From Symsagittifera roscoffensis (taxonomy: Eukaryota; Xenacoelomorpha; Acoela; Convolutidae), in the NCBI RefSeq assembly GCF_963678635.1, contig NC_087063.1, positions 62,225,850 through 62,289,849 of the forward strand: a stretch of DNA of 64,000 nucleotides, given 5' to 3'. Position 1 is the first letter of the stretch. Each line of letters opens with the position of its first letter. Shown here in pieces: positions 31,789 to 43,055 of the stretch. The notes under the pieces are model-generated. The model saw nothing but the letters and a program-made list of their open reading frames with translations. It did not search any database and was not told the DNA's origin. Position numbers and translations under genes: made by a program.

Positions 31789-33013
31789 GGTGAAAGAAAG
31801 AGGTACTCGCGACAAAAGCGACGGAAATGAGGTGGTAGATGATTGCGATCTACCACTGGACCTGGAGTTGACCGAGCGAGTAGAGGTGGATGACGAAACT
31901 CTACCTTGTGCCGAAGAGGACTGGGACTGCCCAGAGCAAGCTGAAATTGACAAAGGAATACAACCTGACTTTCCTCTCACCAAGGAGACACGCCAGAGCA
32001 GGAGAGGAAGGAGTACGAAGAAGTACAACCCGTATGGCGAGGATTTCGTCATAGACAGAATAGTTTTAAGTGATATGATGCAGTCGCTGGTGGGACTGGA
32101 TGAAGTAGCGGTGCCAAGAGAGATCGGCATGGTGAATGACATGGATCAGGATTGGATCGACGATTGCTCCGCACCAGAAGTAGAGTTCGAACCAGAGGTG
32201 GAGCAGACTCATGAGCAAGAATTAACAAACTTTCGAGTGCTCAAATGGCTCCACGATCTGCGTGCGGATCCTAAAGAGACAATCTAGACCATTCAGGATG
32301 TCGATAAAGACGGCATCAAGTACGTCAGCCATGACAATACCGAGTCCAACTGGGTCGCTCCAGATGGCCCTTTACGCGTTCCGCAATCCAACCTCGATCT
32401 GCTCGACTTTGGGCGATCGACGGGGACGTCGATGGATATTTTTGTCCGAGGAGTGGGGGTAGGACTCACCCACACCAAAAATCTGATCATTAAAAAATTA
32501 AAATCGGCAAGAGAAACCGGAGAACTGGAGACGGAGGGCAAGAACGCTAAAAAACCACCTTTTGGACAAATTTTTGAATCTTATTTTGACCTACCGAACC
32601 ACTATTTGAACAATATCGTCATAACGGACAGCAATTTCATACTCACGGAACGTACATGCGCTATAGCGATAACCGCGGACGTAAGCTTCAAAACAGCACT
32701 AGCGGCTGACTTCAAAAGAGAGTATAGGAATACCAGGAAATATTTGTCACAGATACCAGGGAAATATTTGTGTTTCCTGGTTACTACGGCCACTGATAGG
32801 CAACACGTAGATCCAGAGAGCTTGGTGTTGGCCATGATTCGACTTAGGGATTTTTTGGTTGAGAGAGGAGTGACCTCTCTCTCGTTACCAGTCTATAATC
32901 CCAATAGGGGAAAGCTACATCCGAGAAAGTTGTACGCCCTTGTACACGTGGTATTTTCAGAAACTCACATAGAGGTTTACTTACATAAAAAGTATTATCT
33001 GAGCATATGCTAG
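31640..33013 (+). pseudogene. Element A pol C terminus with macro-domain-like fold (in-frame TAG)
   Basis: One frame with a TAG at 32285-32287. The first 200 residues are acidic and repetitive. The last 190 resemble a macro domain: 'ERTCAIAITADVSFKTALAA' followed by DFKREY recalls the 'HCIS.D..MGAGIAKQFK' region, 'LCFLVTTAT' the strand 'YFLVTK', and 'SLVLAMIRLRDFLVERGVTS' plus 'LSLPVYNPNRGKL' the helix-strand-loop before the ADP-ribose loop. The loop's usual GCG glycines are missing, so hydrolase activity is doubtful. Element B keeps the same domain. The function in the element is unknown; interference with ADP-ribosylation is only a guess. Confidence 0.55.
32416..32455 (+). promoter_or_regulatory. 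Conserved hairpin plus U-rich/PPT-like tract inside pol, element A
   Basis: ATCGACG-GGGA-CGTCGAT (32416-32433) is a perfect 7-bp stem, followed by TTTTTGTCCGAGGAGTG (32439-32455). The 18-nt hairpin is identical in element B (58215-58232) and the tract differs by one base, while neighbouring codons differ much more. It resembles a second plus-strand priming tract with a U-box. Confidence 0.5.
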
Positions 33014-33472
33014 GAGTTGCCTTCGGTGATAAGTGGTTTTTATTAACTTCACTTTATAGAGATTAGGATTGAGTTAGGTTAGCTACTAGGGATTATGTTT
33101 TTATGTAATAATGTAGATATATGATGTTTATAAGTTATGTTATTGTTAGGGTATGTTTTATGTGATGTTTGTGTCCTGAAAGACCTGGAACACTCCAGGT
33201 TGTGAAGGCGACAGTGCTCATTCGTTTTACCTCGATAAGGTTGATGGTGGACAATCCACCTTGGTGCTAAGTTTTAAATCAGCAAAGAAGAAAAATTTCA
33301 ATGGGTCGTTTTAAAGGAAAAAGATGTGAATTATGTTTTATCCTGGAAATGGGACGGCATGAATTGATGGTTCTAAGTCGTGACTTGCTTTTTAGATCTT
33401 GATTGGTCAAATCTTGTTTATTGAACCCAACAAACCGGAAAGAAATCGACGAAGAAAATCAACACGATAGAA
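33014..33472 (+). other. AT-rich spacer between pol and the 3' module, element A
   Basis: No coding potential; markedly richer in A/T than the frames on either side. It contains two clean hairpins: ACCTGGA-ACAC-TCCAGGT (33183-33200) and GGTGGA-CAA-TCCACC (about 33246-33260). Element B has an AT-rich spacer at the same place (58666-59205). This suggests separate expression of the downstream frames by splicing or an internal promoter, but I cannot name a splice site. Confidence 0.55.
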
Positions 33473-33845
33473 ATGGGCGACACGAATGAATTAATGGAAT
33501 TCCTCTCAGCGAGTCTAGGAGCGACTCTAGACGAGATCTATCAGCGGCTGATTGATTGATGACTTTACACGAGAAGACCCGGGACTGGCGATGTTTGTGG
33601 TCGCGCTCCTCGACGCGTTGGGACGAGAGGGTCGAGGGAATCGCCCCACGAAAGTGGTGTCAATGCTGGCCTTCGGTGAGTCTGGGACCGCCGAGAGAGG
33701 TCAAAATCGATTGATGAGATGGCGCCGAGGAGAAATGCCTGGACACGACTTGGCTCGTGAGCCGGGACTAGACGAGCAGAGGGATCACCGGCTAGGTGAG
33801 ATGCCCCTACCTGTTCAGCCTGCGCAGCCGCTCATCGGAGCTTAA
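33473..33845 (+). pseudogene. 3' module protein 1 of element A (small helical protein, frameshifted)
   Basis: ATG at 33473 after the spacer; the frame stops at 33559, and the protein continues in the frame 33552-33845 up to TAA. Element B has an uninterrupted counterpart (59206-59469). Similar blocks are LDEIYQRL / LEELYKRL, a hydrophobic helix (MFVVALLDALGR / VMLNAILQLEAQ) and a basic end with RGE/RGN. It looks like a small helical-bundle protein. No family recognised. Confidence 0.6.
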
Positions 33846-34137
33846 AGACTACGTGATGGGCCGGGCCCGTCACACTTCTTAGACTCTCCAACAGCTGCTC
33901 CACCTCTCAAGAGAGTGAAGGTGAGTGAGATCGAGATACAGACCTCGGGGACGATCGAGACCATGGAGAAGAAAGAAAGGGATCAGAACGAGCTGTGTGC
34001 CAAGCTGCAGGAGTACAGGGCAATATCTTGAGAAAGGGACGAATGGAAGAAGAAGTTTGAAGACCTGCAAATAGCTTACAAGGAAGAGGAGATAAAACAT
34101 CTGAAGGAACTATATATGACGAGGGTGAGTCAAGTGT
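33846..34137 (+). pseudogene. 3' module coiled coil of element A
   Basis: Continues in the frame of the previous entry after the TAA. 'ETMEKKERDQNELCAKLQEY' and, after one more stop near 34029, 'ERDEWKKKFEDLQIAYKEEE' are strongly heptad-like and charged. Element B has a more regular coiled coil here (59587-59862). Likely an oligomerisation region of the same polypeptide as protein 1. Confidence 0.55.
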
Positions 34138-34153
34138 CACCGGAGGTTCTACG

Positions 34154-34499
34154 ATGAACTCCTCGGAGGCATCCAGGGACACACGTCCCAAGACGAGGGC
34201 ACAGGAGCTGTGCGCACCGAGAGAGCCCGAGGCTCCTCAGCAGACATCGCAGTCTGCTCCCAACCCGAGAAATACGATACCGGACCGCTCGGACACCTAT
34301 CTCGCTCCTCAGTTCCAGGAGTCGTTCAATCAGGTAGCCAGAGCAGGTATGAGCGAGATCAATAGGACCACTAGCCGGATACTGGGTAGGGGTCGTCCCT
34401 TCCCAACGCCTTGATCGTTCTTCGAGCAGCTCAGAGAGAACACCCCGAACTGTAGTACCAGCAGGGACCGCGCATGACTGGACGATTCAGAAATCTCGC
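34154..34499 (+). pseudogene. 3' module Pro/Ser-rich linker of element A
   Basis: 34154-34414 encodes a disordered Pro/Arg/Ser-rich stretch. The following 85 bases link it to the SGNH frame with a frame change. There is no domain, and no ATG start for the next frame is evident. Confidence 0.4.
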
Positions 34500-36215
34500 G
34501 TGGTTGATATTAGAAAGAATCTAACGGTGCGCAACCAGTTCGTGCAAGTGGCCGCGGAGCATCCTCGTGCTTGTTTGAATGGCATGGGATGGAACGCCGC
34601 CATAAGCAACCAGGCAATTCCCTCAGGGAGTCGTCATTTGGTTATGGGGGACAGTTTAATGAGGGATCTAAACGAGATCTTTGTCAACGGGCAGACTACT
34701 GTCCTATCTTTTGGAGGCGCTTCCGTGGCGCAAGTCATCAAAATGATGGAGTTCCAGGGAGAGGATCACCTAGACACGTTGGTGATAATGCTCGGGACTA
34801 ATGATGTTTCGAGAGCCCCTGTAACCCAGGAGAGCAAGTGGGAACCCCTACTGGTCTGCCTTCTGAATGAGCTGAAGGAGAAGTACAGACCCAGACTCGT
34901 GGTTCTATGCACGATACCACAGAACCCGGAGGTGGGCGCGCCGGTTGCAGATTTTATGAATGGTAACGTGACCCGGTGGAACGAGATGACTCGCATTCTG
35001 GTGCGGAGCAACCCCAGTGAGCTGCGACTCATGGATCTGGAAAACATGCTGCGCATGATCGATCACCTCACACTAACCAGGGATGGCATACATTTCAACA
35101 CCCAGCAAGGGAGGCGCTGGATAAACGACGTGTTCCAGACGCAGTTGAGGGAAAAGGAGCAAGAATTGAGGACAACCAGCTCACTAGCACGGATCAGTTC
35201 GACTGGAGGAGGTAGAGTGAGGGGTAACGTGCCAGAATCACTCGCCAATCGACTCGGGCCCCTGGCAAGGGAAACGGGTGCAGCTGCTCCCGTCACTCCA
35301 AGCTCAGTTGTGAGAGCGAGGTTGGGGACTGCCCCTCCTCCCAGAACTCAACCGTCGGAGAGCCGACTTGGCAGATCGGTTGATCAGAACCAGATTAGCT
35401 CCCAGACCGTGTCTAGGAGGAATGGCACGCCCGCTACAGCAACTCCTGCTTCGACAACTGGACAATCGACGAGCGCCGTGCGGATGGAGGGAGTTGAACC
35501 AAACAGTGTGCTGCTTTCGAACCGTCCAGATCCCAGCGGTTGGGGACAATATAAGACAGACATGTCGGCGAAGTTGAACATGAACACATTGACGTGTCGG
35601 GAGGATGCAAGGAAGATGATCGGTGGAGAGGGCCCCACAGTGTCGCGATTGTATCGAATATCGGGAGTGGATTGGCTGTTAGCTGGACAGGAACAGTTCA
35701 GCTCCGCGACTACGCTCAGGTACGTGGACCTTAATGGATTGCCTCAGGACAATACCTTTGGACCCTTGAATACCCGATCTCTCACGGACGTCAGTCGGAG
35801 ACGGAGAGCCAGAGAACTGACACCACCTGCGAGGAAGAGTAAGAAGGGTAAGTTTCTGGCAGAGAATAAGCCCAACAACAAGCATCACAAGATGTACAGG
35901 CAGTTCGCTAAACCACCCGGCCAGGCGCCTGGTGAATATTCGAGAGACTATCCCCGAGCGACCTCGGTGGAAGGAGACGACAAGAGATATGCAGGACTGA
36001 TGGCACCAGTCGGTGACAGCCTGTTTGCCGCCTATGATCCCTTGGATATGAAGGCTGCCAAATACCTGATAGTGGCTAGTTCAGAAAACCTCTACACGCC
36101 CCGTTATCTCTTTTGGCCCGATGTGATTTTCTTGACGGCACCTAAGTTGGACTGGGGACAATCAGCAGGCATGATGATAAGTGTGCGAAGGGAGTCAGCA
36201 TGGAGCCGCAGGTGA
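34500..36215 (+). pseudogene. 3' module SGNH-hydrolase-like protein of element A
   Basis: 571 codons from a GTG, so the true start is upstream. Residues 46-215 form an SGNH/GDSL hydrolase domain: block I G50-D-S-L, block II FGGAS (71-75), block III G99-T-N-D, and the catalytic D-x-x-H as DGIHF (D195, H198). All catalytic residues are present, so esterase-type activity is plausible. Residues 220-490 are a Ser/Thr/Pro-rich linker. At 505-507 a second GDS starts a further SGNH-like domain, which runs off this frame into the next. Esterase domains are known in ORF1 of some CR1/L2-type non-LTR elements; in Gypsy elements they are not standard. Confidence 0.8.
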
Positions 36216-37480
36216 TAGTGGTTGCAGGCTCGAATGATCACCTGCAGAGCAGAGGGTTGTTGTCCCGTCTGACGGATGGGTCGATCCCGAGCAATGAGGT
36301 CATAGGAGAGGCGATAATGACATTGCTCTCAGCCATGGCTGATTTAGAAACATCAGTAAGAAAACGCTTCACTCAGAATGTGGTGAAGGTTGTCTTTGTG
36401 TTATCACCGGGATACGCTGCATTGCCAGAATCACTTCAGTTTGTGTACACGATGGTCACAACGATAACAGAGGAACGATTCAGCGTGATAACACCAGCGC
36501 CAAACAGAACGGTGGACCCCAACAACTACTACCCATCCCGATCCGAGCTTTCTGCCATTTGGGCTGACATTTCTAATGCCATACAGGGATTCAAGGAATG
36601 TAGCACAACTCGGTTGGTGCTGAATGAAGTCCTGGGGTTGGAGCTGCCCAACTTCGCCAGATTATTGAAATTGAGGCCAGGGGTAGATGACGATCACTTG
36701 TTAGTACAAGAGGTGGCTGATGATCTCTGGTTCAGACAAATGGATCACGCGGAGAATGAGCAGGGGAGGACGGTTAGAAAAAATATGACATCGGCGGAAG
36801 AGGATCTCATGGCGTTGGCTTTGCGTACGAAGCCACACACCAACGCAGGGTTGTACTTGTCACCGAGACTGTGTGCCTTGGGAGAAGAAGCGTTCGAGCA
36901 TGCACCGGTGGTAATCAAGGAGATACACGCGTATCTGAAGAACTTACTTAACGAGAGGGAGTTAGCCGGGGGCATGATGTTGCAATTGATGCAGGACGTG
37001 AACACGATGTCATTGGACAAATTCCAAGCCGATATTTTGGCCACGAGGACCCAATCCGAGCAATCAGACGCCATCTTGGGTAGAATGGGAGTGGGATGGA
37101 CGTCATCCTTCTTGTCAACATGCTACCCGAGGGCATCCCGGAACCTGATCGCGAGCTTTGTCAAGGATATCCGGAAACTGTCGATCGGCCTGATACTAGC
37201 CTTGTATGTGACATTTTGTCACGAGAATTTCGTGAAGGGACCTACGAATCTCTTCACCCAAGCTTTGGTAGACCTGAGATTGGACGGGCTCCTCACCCTG
37301 ATCGCTATGACGTATGGTCGGTTGGGCGATCTGCTCGTGCTATTGCGCTACCCAGAGCAACTTCAGGGAACGAATCGTGAATTCAACGCGCAGTTGGAAA
37401 CCGCCTCGCTCAAAAAGATGAAGAACTGGAGGATCCTCTTGCTCCAATATCTCCTGCAACAGAACATGAGAATCACATGA
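36200..37480 (+). pseudogene. 3' module second SGNH-like domain (C-terminal part) and helical region, element A
   Basis: 426 codons. Residues 4-13 (VIVVAGSNDH) look like block III of the SGNH-like domain begun in the previous frame. 'VVFVLSPGYAALPESLQFVY' and 'APNRTVD' follow. Element B retains this part (60955-61792) and there reads from the preceding segment in one frame, so the 16-nt overlap in A is a frameshift, not a gene boundary. The C-terminal half is helical and hydrophobic, without a recognised family. No clear D-x-x-H pair is seen, so the second domain may be non-catalytic. Confidence 0.55.
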
Positions 37481-37554
37481 GATTATAAGGTGGCGACAGA
37501 TGCGGGTGAATGTAAACAGTACTGTGGCATACGCATGCGACAGATCTGGCTGTC

Positions 37555-40500
37555 ATGATGCGGATCGATCCGCTGGCTCTGATTCATGGACTACGGGAGT
37601 TCGTCACGGTGGTGTATGGACCCGTGATGTCATTTGCGTTCCCCGGCGTACAAGTAAAGGCATACAGGAACTCGGTGTTGTATGTCAACCTAGTTTCGGT
37701 AGTGGATTGCTCCGCGCTGAACTGGGTGGAACAGAAGGAGCTGAGAGGATTAGCCAGCGACGATAGGCTATTTGGAAGATTAGCAGCGCCGGGTTGGGTG
37801 TTGATGGACTTCAACAACAACTTCAAGTGCCGAATGGGCCGCGAGGACCTTTCCCATGTCCAGTTCAATCCGAAGCTTTGGAGTCTGCGACCAGTGGTGA
37901 AGGATTCAGGAGAGGCAATGAGGGTCCCACTTTTGCCAGAGGCCTACGCACACGTGAAAGAGAACCAGCAAGCGTGGCTTTCCGGGTCCAGGCCGCTGCC
38001 GGACCAATGCCCTCGATACCCACCGATAAAGAGGATGTTGTTGGGAGTCACATCTTCTGCCATCGGCCCTCGCATTGGAGCGGATCGTGATGCAGAAGAA
38101 AGAATGCTGAAATGGAGTGGAGGGATGCAGCCGCGCTTCATCAGCTGGAACGCTGCGGCCATGCACACGTTCGATTTCACATTCCCCGATGCCTGGAGCC
38201 AAAATAAAATCAAGACAACCCCTTCCTGGAGACCAGAGGTCTCGGCTGAGGTGTGGAATGATGTGTATGCACCTGCAGATGATCGGTCAAGGTTGAAGTG
38301 GTCAGGAGAAGTGAAGGTAGTAATCCTGGAAGTGGCAAAAGAGTGCAGAGGAGGCACGTACATAACGGTGGATGATCTGGCGCCACATGGCGAGGAATCG
38401 GTTAAATTTCTAGTGGACGAGGAGTTGTTCTATAACGCAGGGGACCTGACCGTACCGGCGCGGCCGGATTCGGGCATGGATATGCGACAGGGCCCTTCGG
38501 GACCTAAGCCAAAACCTGATGCGAATGACGACGAGCTGATGGACCAGGACGATGATCACATGGAGGGAAAGGGAGAGAAGTCGTATGGAGAGGACTTACG
38601 AGCGTTGGAGAGAGACTTGCTGGAATACCAGTTTAGTGAAGACGACGACGGGGAAGTCGTTGGGAATCTATTACTGATGACACCATCGTCTTTCATGTCC
38701 CCTACAATGGAGGCGCCGGCCAGCTTATCCCCAGTGGACCCAATAAGCCTGGCAATGGACTACCGGAGGAGGGACCTACAGAAACTGCTCCATGAGTCAC
38801 CAAGGAGGAGAAAGATTGAGGAGAATATGAGGGTATCTTTCCTGAGCACGCTACCGGAAGAGGAGTGGGAAAGATACCAGAGTGAACTTCAACGTGAGAC
38901 GGGAGTAACCTGGAACCGAGTGACCTTCATGGAGAGGACATGGGACGTGATACGCAGATACGGGACGCAGTCCATAATAAAGGTGGGATTAAACCAACCC
39001 ATCATGCGCGAGGTTCTAGAGAAAATAATGAACTCCGTAGAGTCTGATGTTGTGACCGAGTCAGTTAGAGAAGACAGTGCCGATGATCAGCAGATTACGA
39101 GAAAGTTACCCGTCAGACGAGCTAAAAAAGGGCTGAAGCGGTTAAAAGGAAAAACAGGAAGCAGAGCCGTGAACCAGAAAGTGGTGAAGTCAAAAGCCAG
39201 CACAGTGGTGGCCTCCTTGGCAGGAGTAGCTCAATCAGGCGAAAGTGGGCAAGGAGATGGTGCGATGCTGGCCGGGGGAGAAAAAGAGAACCTGATACCC
39301 CCCATGCTATTGGCAGGTTTGACCACAACGGCCACGAGGTCAAAGAAAAATGCACGGACTCTGGTGGATACTAAGCTGGAAATGGAGGTCATCAGTCAGT
39401 GTGGATCTGGAGGACTTGATGATTACAAGCCTTCGCGAACCAACATGGCCCGGATGAAGCTGAATGGACAACTCGACGTGGTCGAGTATAGTCGAATCAC
39501 TGTGCCAGACTCAGTCCACGTGGGGGATCCGGCAGGGGGTTATGTGGAGATGCTGAAGGCGAAGAATTCGGCGAGAGGGCACCTGATGGCCTGGAATGAG
39601 AAGCAAGCCATGCATGAGTATCTGAAGGAGCTGAAGGAGAACTCTAACTTGAACAAGAACGAATACGGCACGGTGATGTCCTCGGAGGCAAACGAAATAG
39701 GCCTGGAAAAACTGCTAGCGATCGCTTGGAGGGCGGCCCTCCAAAGATGCTTTGACGAGATCATGCATGCGCCGGCGACGGTGGCAGCATACCTAGCTTA
39801 TCCATGTACCAGAACTGACTTGCAGGTATGATTGGTCTGGTGTTTGATGGAATTTAAGAAGGCGGAATATGAAGCCAACAACGACTCGAAATCAAAGGAA
39901 CAGGAACTGGAACTGATGGAAGCCCTGCGAATGTTGATTTCTAGAGACGATTCTGCGATAGCCTGGGCTAAGCGTAAGGATGCCTTTTGCTTCGTAAGGT
40001 TCGTGGTGGATCGTATCCCCACTCCTGTATTGGGAGAATGCATAAAAACCATTCGGAAAGGGCGATTTGATGGTGAACGAAACTTCCTGAGGGCACTCCT
40101 GGAGCTATATCAGGACATGCCGCTGGCCATACCAAACAAGGAGTCGAACGACATGGAGAGCTACCGCAGGTTGGAAGAAGTGAGAAGGTATTCCAACAAA
40201 GAATTGAAAGTGAGCCGGGAGTTAATTGAAGCACTCAGGGGACAGAGAGACTATGCAACACTAGGGAAGTTGAAGTCGTTCCAATATGTGTCTGGCATAC
40301 CGGGGATGGCATATAATCCCTTCGTGAATGAGGAAGCCAGGGAAGCGTACTTCGACTGTGAACAAGTTATAGTACTCGATTTCTGGGTAGAGCGAGTCAA
40401 GGAAAGTGGCATGTTGATGGTGGAACAACCCAAGCTGGGATTTGTTTTGGAGGAACGAGTGGTCGAACCCTCGGTTCCCGAGCTAAAAGGGCAAGTGAGT

Positions 40501-41013
40501 TTTGATTGTGGTTCTTGGGACGGTCCCTTGAAAACCCGCTTAGTAACCATGTGGGAACTCATGAAGCCTTCTTGGTGTCAACATTCAAACGCCGGTTTAA
40601 TCTGGGATATGAAGGCGGATATTACGTTGGACTTGGTTGATGACGCGAGTTTGCACGATCTGGCCATGATACACCATCTGCTGACCATAAGAGTAACGAA
40701 GCAGAAGAACAACCCGTCCACGGAACCATCCGAGGGAGGTCCATCGAGTGACTGGCTGAGACAGGGCACCTGTCTAGATCACAATAGTGGAATGGGTGGA
40801 CATTTATGCAACTCGGAACATTGCTTGATTACGCTGAGCGAGCAGCATCGCCAATTGGCACAACTGTATGGGAGGTTGAGCATGTCGGATAAGAGTGGAA
40901 TGGACTTGATCGCGAACTGTCATGGAGTAACGGAAGTAAACTTGATCACTGCCCTGGGATTTTGCAGCATGACGAGCTCGATAGAATCACTGGAACGCCT
41001 AGAATGCCCATGA
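37555..41013 (+). CDS. 3' module large protein of unknown function, element A (in-frame TGA)
   Basis: One frame of about 1150 codons broken only by TGA at 39829-39831. The first 260 residues are globular and rich in Trp, Arg and Val. Residues 310-400 are acidic and disordered, and about 560-640 form a basic Lys/Arg/Ala/Gly stretch that could bind nucleic acid. After the TGA, 'GTCLDHNSGMGGHLCNSEHC' offers a Cys/His cluster that may bind zinc. No signal peptide, membrane anchor or furin-like site argues for an envelope. The TGA may be decay or readthrough. I recognise no family. Confidence 0.5.
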
Positions 41014-41017
41014 GCTA

Positions 41018-42244
41018 GTGATGTCCCTCAGTTTGGAAGTATTCCCTGGAGCACTACAGACAGAGCAGAAGATCGGAGGCTGGCGAGAAGCTCTGGAAAA
41101 TGAAATGAATTTGAAGGATAGTGAGGCTTATCATAGACCTGCTGGCTCGAGATATCTGGTGGGTTCGAGCTTGGCACCATATTGCAATAGCAGATACCCT
41201 ACGCACATGGTGGTGATGGATGCGAGGACACAGCAGGTGTTGGTCGACCAACTCTTCTCTGTGCCAAAGTGCGTGAGGTTGGCCAGAATGTCGGAAAGGT
41301 CGTATGATTTATTGGCAAAGATCATTCGGGCCGTCCCGAAGAGATCTGAAGGTGAGTTGCAAGACGTAGTGGGTGAAGAATTCATGAGATTGAACGAGGG
41401 TAATGTGAGTGAATTCCAGAAGCAGAAAGCGAGTGGAGCGTTACCCACTGAATTCCCCACCATAGAAGACAAGGACGAGGTGCATAGAATAATGATGGAA
41501 GTGGAACCGTTGCTGGGAGCCTCAGGGTATCGGACCCGAAGGAACATACTAATGACCCATGGGGATTCGTATTGGTACCCCAAACGCGGGAATCTAGTAT
41601 TAGTGTGGGACCTGGAGGAATTGTACTCCACGGGGTTGCCCGATCAAAATCATTAAGTGTCGATCGTGGTGGTGAGTGCCATGCTGGCGGTGAGATGGTT
41701 AGAAGCCAACGCGGGCACAAGTGAGCAGGAGAGGGCCGTGCCGACACCTGAGCAGCTAAGCAACGTAAAGATGAACCGCAACTTAGATCTTTTCAGAGCC
41801 ACCTGCAAGATTCTGAGAATACTCAAAGCCATTGAAAGAATATGGTCAAGGCAAAGATTGATGCCTTGGTTCCGTGCAGTGATGACATCATGGATGTATG
41901 AACGCGCGAAGCGTTATATGTCTAGGAACACGGAAGCCTATCAATGTTTCCAGCTTGATATAGGACCGGGAGCCTATAAAAGATCATTTTTAACGCACCG
42001 AAACGCTGTTACCACGGCGGCGAAGCGAGTAGCTGGAGCACCTTGTGTGACTGAAAATGCAAAGAGAGAGGTCTTACGAGCTGACCTAGAACGGAATGTG
42101 AGCCTGTGTCTTCACAACAGCTTTTACAGGAACCGGGAGCAAAAGGTGAATGTGGATTTGCTACCTTGTTGCAAACCGAAGTTGTTGGAACAGGAGAGTT
42201 GGGGGACAGTCGGCAACTCCATGGAATGTTGGAAAAAGTTCTAG
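41018..42244 (+). CDS. 3' module last protein of element A (in-frame TAA), shared with element C
   Basis: One frame broken only by TAA at 41654-41656. Element C has the same protein on the minus strand (64000-63098) with a Lys codon at that stop. The shared blocks are 'EPLLGASG', 'THGD', 'WYP', 'GLPD', 'VVVSAMLAVRW', 'PWFRAVMTSWMY', 'IGPGAYKRSFLTHRNAVTT' and 'NVSLCLHNSFYRNRE'. The Trp/Tyr/Arg-rich C-terminal half is the best conserved. Helical, no membrane segment; function unknown. It is the last frame before the 3' LTR, the position of env in retroviruses, but it does not look like a glycoprotein. Confidence 0.6.
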
Positions 42245-43043
42245 AAGACAGTGAAACTGAAGATCAGGATGGAGAAGCAAGGAAACAAGGATGATGGAAA
42301 GAAGAGGAGAAGTGAAGACGTAAACAAGAGAGGGAGAGAAGGAGAAAAACTTGATTGCCTTTGTGTGCTAAAACTTAAACTAATCAACCAAGTTCGATTA
42401 TTGAAACTGTTAAACTATTTTTTTCGATTAAGTTTGGTCAAACCAGACTTTGAAAATTGTTGCAATTGTTGAAATTGTTGAAAGAAATTTTTAGTTGCGC
42501 TACTTATGTACATATAGAATATAGGTGAGTATATTTACTTATTTAAACACGACTGATGTTTTTAACCTGTGTAAGACACGTGTTCACTGTATGGCGACCT
42601 GGTAAGTTTGGGTAAACTCGCTCGAAGAGGGTGAGTAACTCAATAACTTTCCTAGCAACAGAGTTTCTTAGTTTTAATATCAAAGAGGGCCGCATAAATA
42701 ACTGATTATACTTGTGAGTGACATTAAGTTAATTTCAATGGGTGCGTGGCCGTGCCATATCCCAACTTTTTAATCAGCAAGAGCGAAAAGAAGTTTTATG
42801 GCAAGATGACGTAAGTAATCAGAAAAGACATTTTATCTAGGACACTCCTCATGATGCAAATTTTGTGAAAATGTTGAAAAGCAGTGAGATGTAGTATGAT
42901 GCCATTTGTGACGCGTAGTGAGTTGAGGTGGAGTAGATAAATTTCATTTTCTAATGCGATTTGTAAGAATGATTATAGAGAACTGGAACACTACTTGACG
43001 CTAACTCGGTGTTATGCGATCATTAGGGACATTGATGGGGACT
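42245..43043 (+). other. 3' untranslated region of element A
   Basis: AT-rich, no coding frame beyond short lysine-rich open stretches. It shares 'tttaatcagcaa' and 'tttcaatgggt' blocks with the spacer at 33014-33472, which hints that the spacer and the 3' UTR have a common origin or role. Confidence 0.5.
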
Positions 43044-43055
43044 GTCCGGGGAGTA
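43044..43055 (+). promoter_or_regulatory. Polypurine-tract-like site of element A
   Basis: GTCCGGGGAGTA lies directly against the first base of the 3' LTR. Element C has the identical 12 bases against its 3' LTR (62692-62703, minus strand). By position this is the plus-strand primer, though it is shorter and less purine-pure than typical. Confidence 0.7.

Noticed and set aside
36200-36215. Overlapping start/stop as translational coupling between two separate genes
   Set aside because: Element B reads this junction in one frame, so the overlap in A is a frameshift inside one protein.
41018-42244. Envelope gene in the usual 3' position
   Set aside because: No signal peptide, transmembrane anchor, glycosylation-rich ectodomain or cleavage site is seen.
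42251-42472. Lysine-rich 73-codon frame after the last protein of A
   Set aside because: No counterpart in C, AT-driven composition, located in the 3' UTR.
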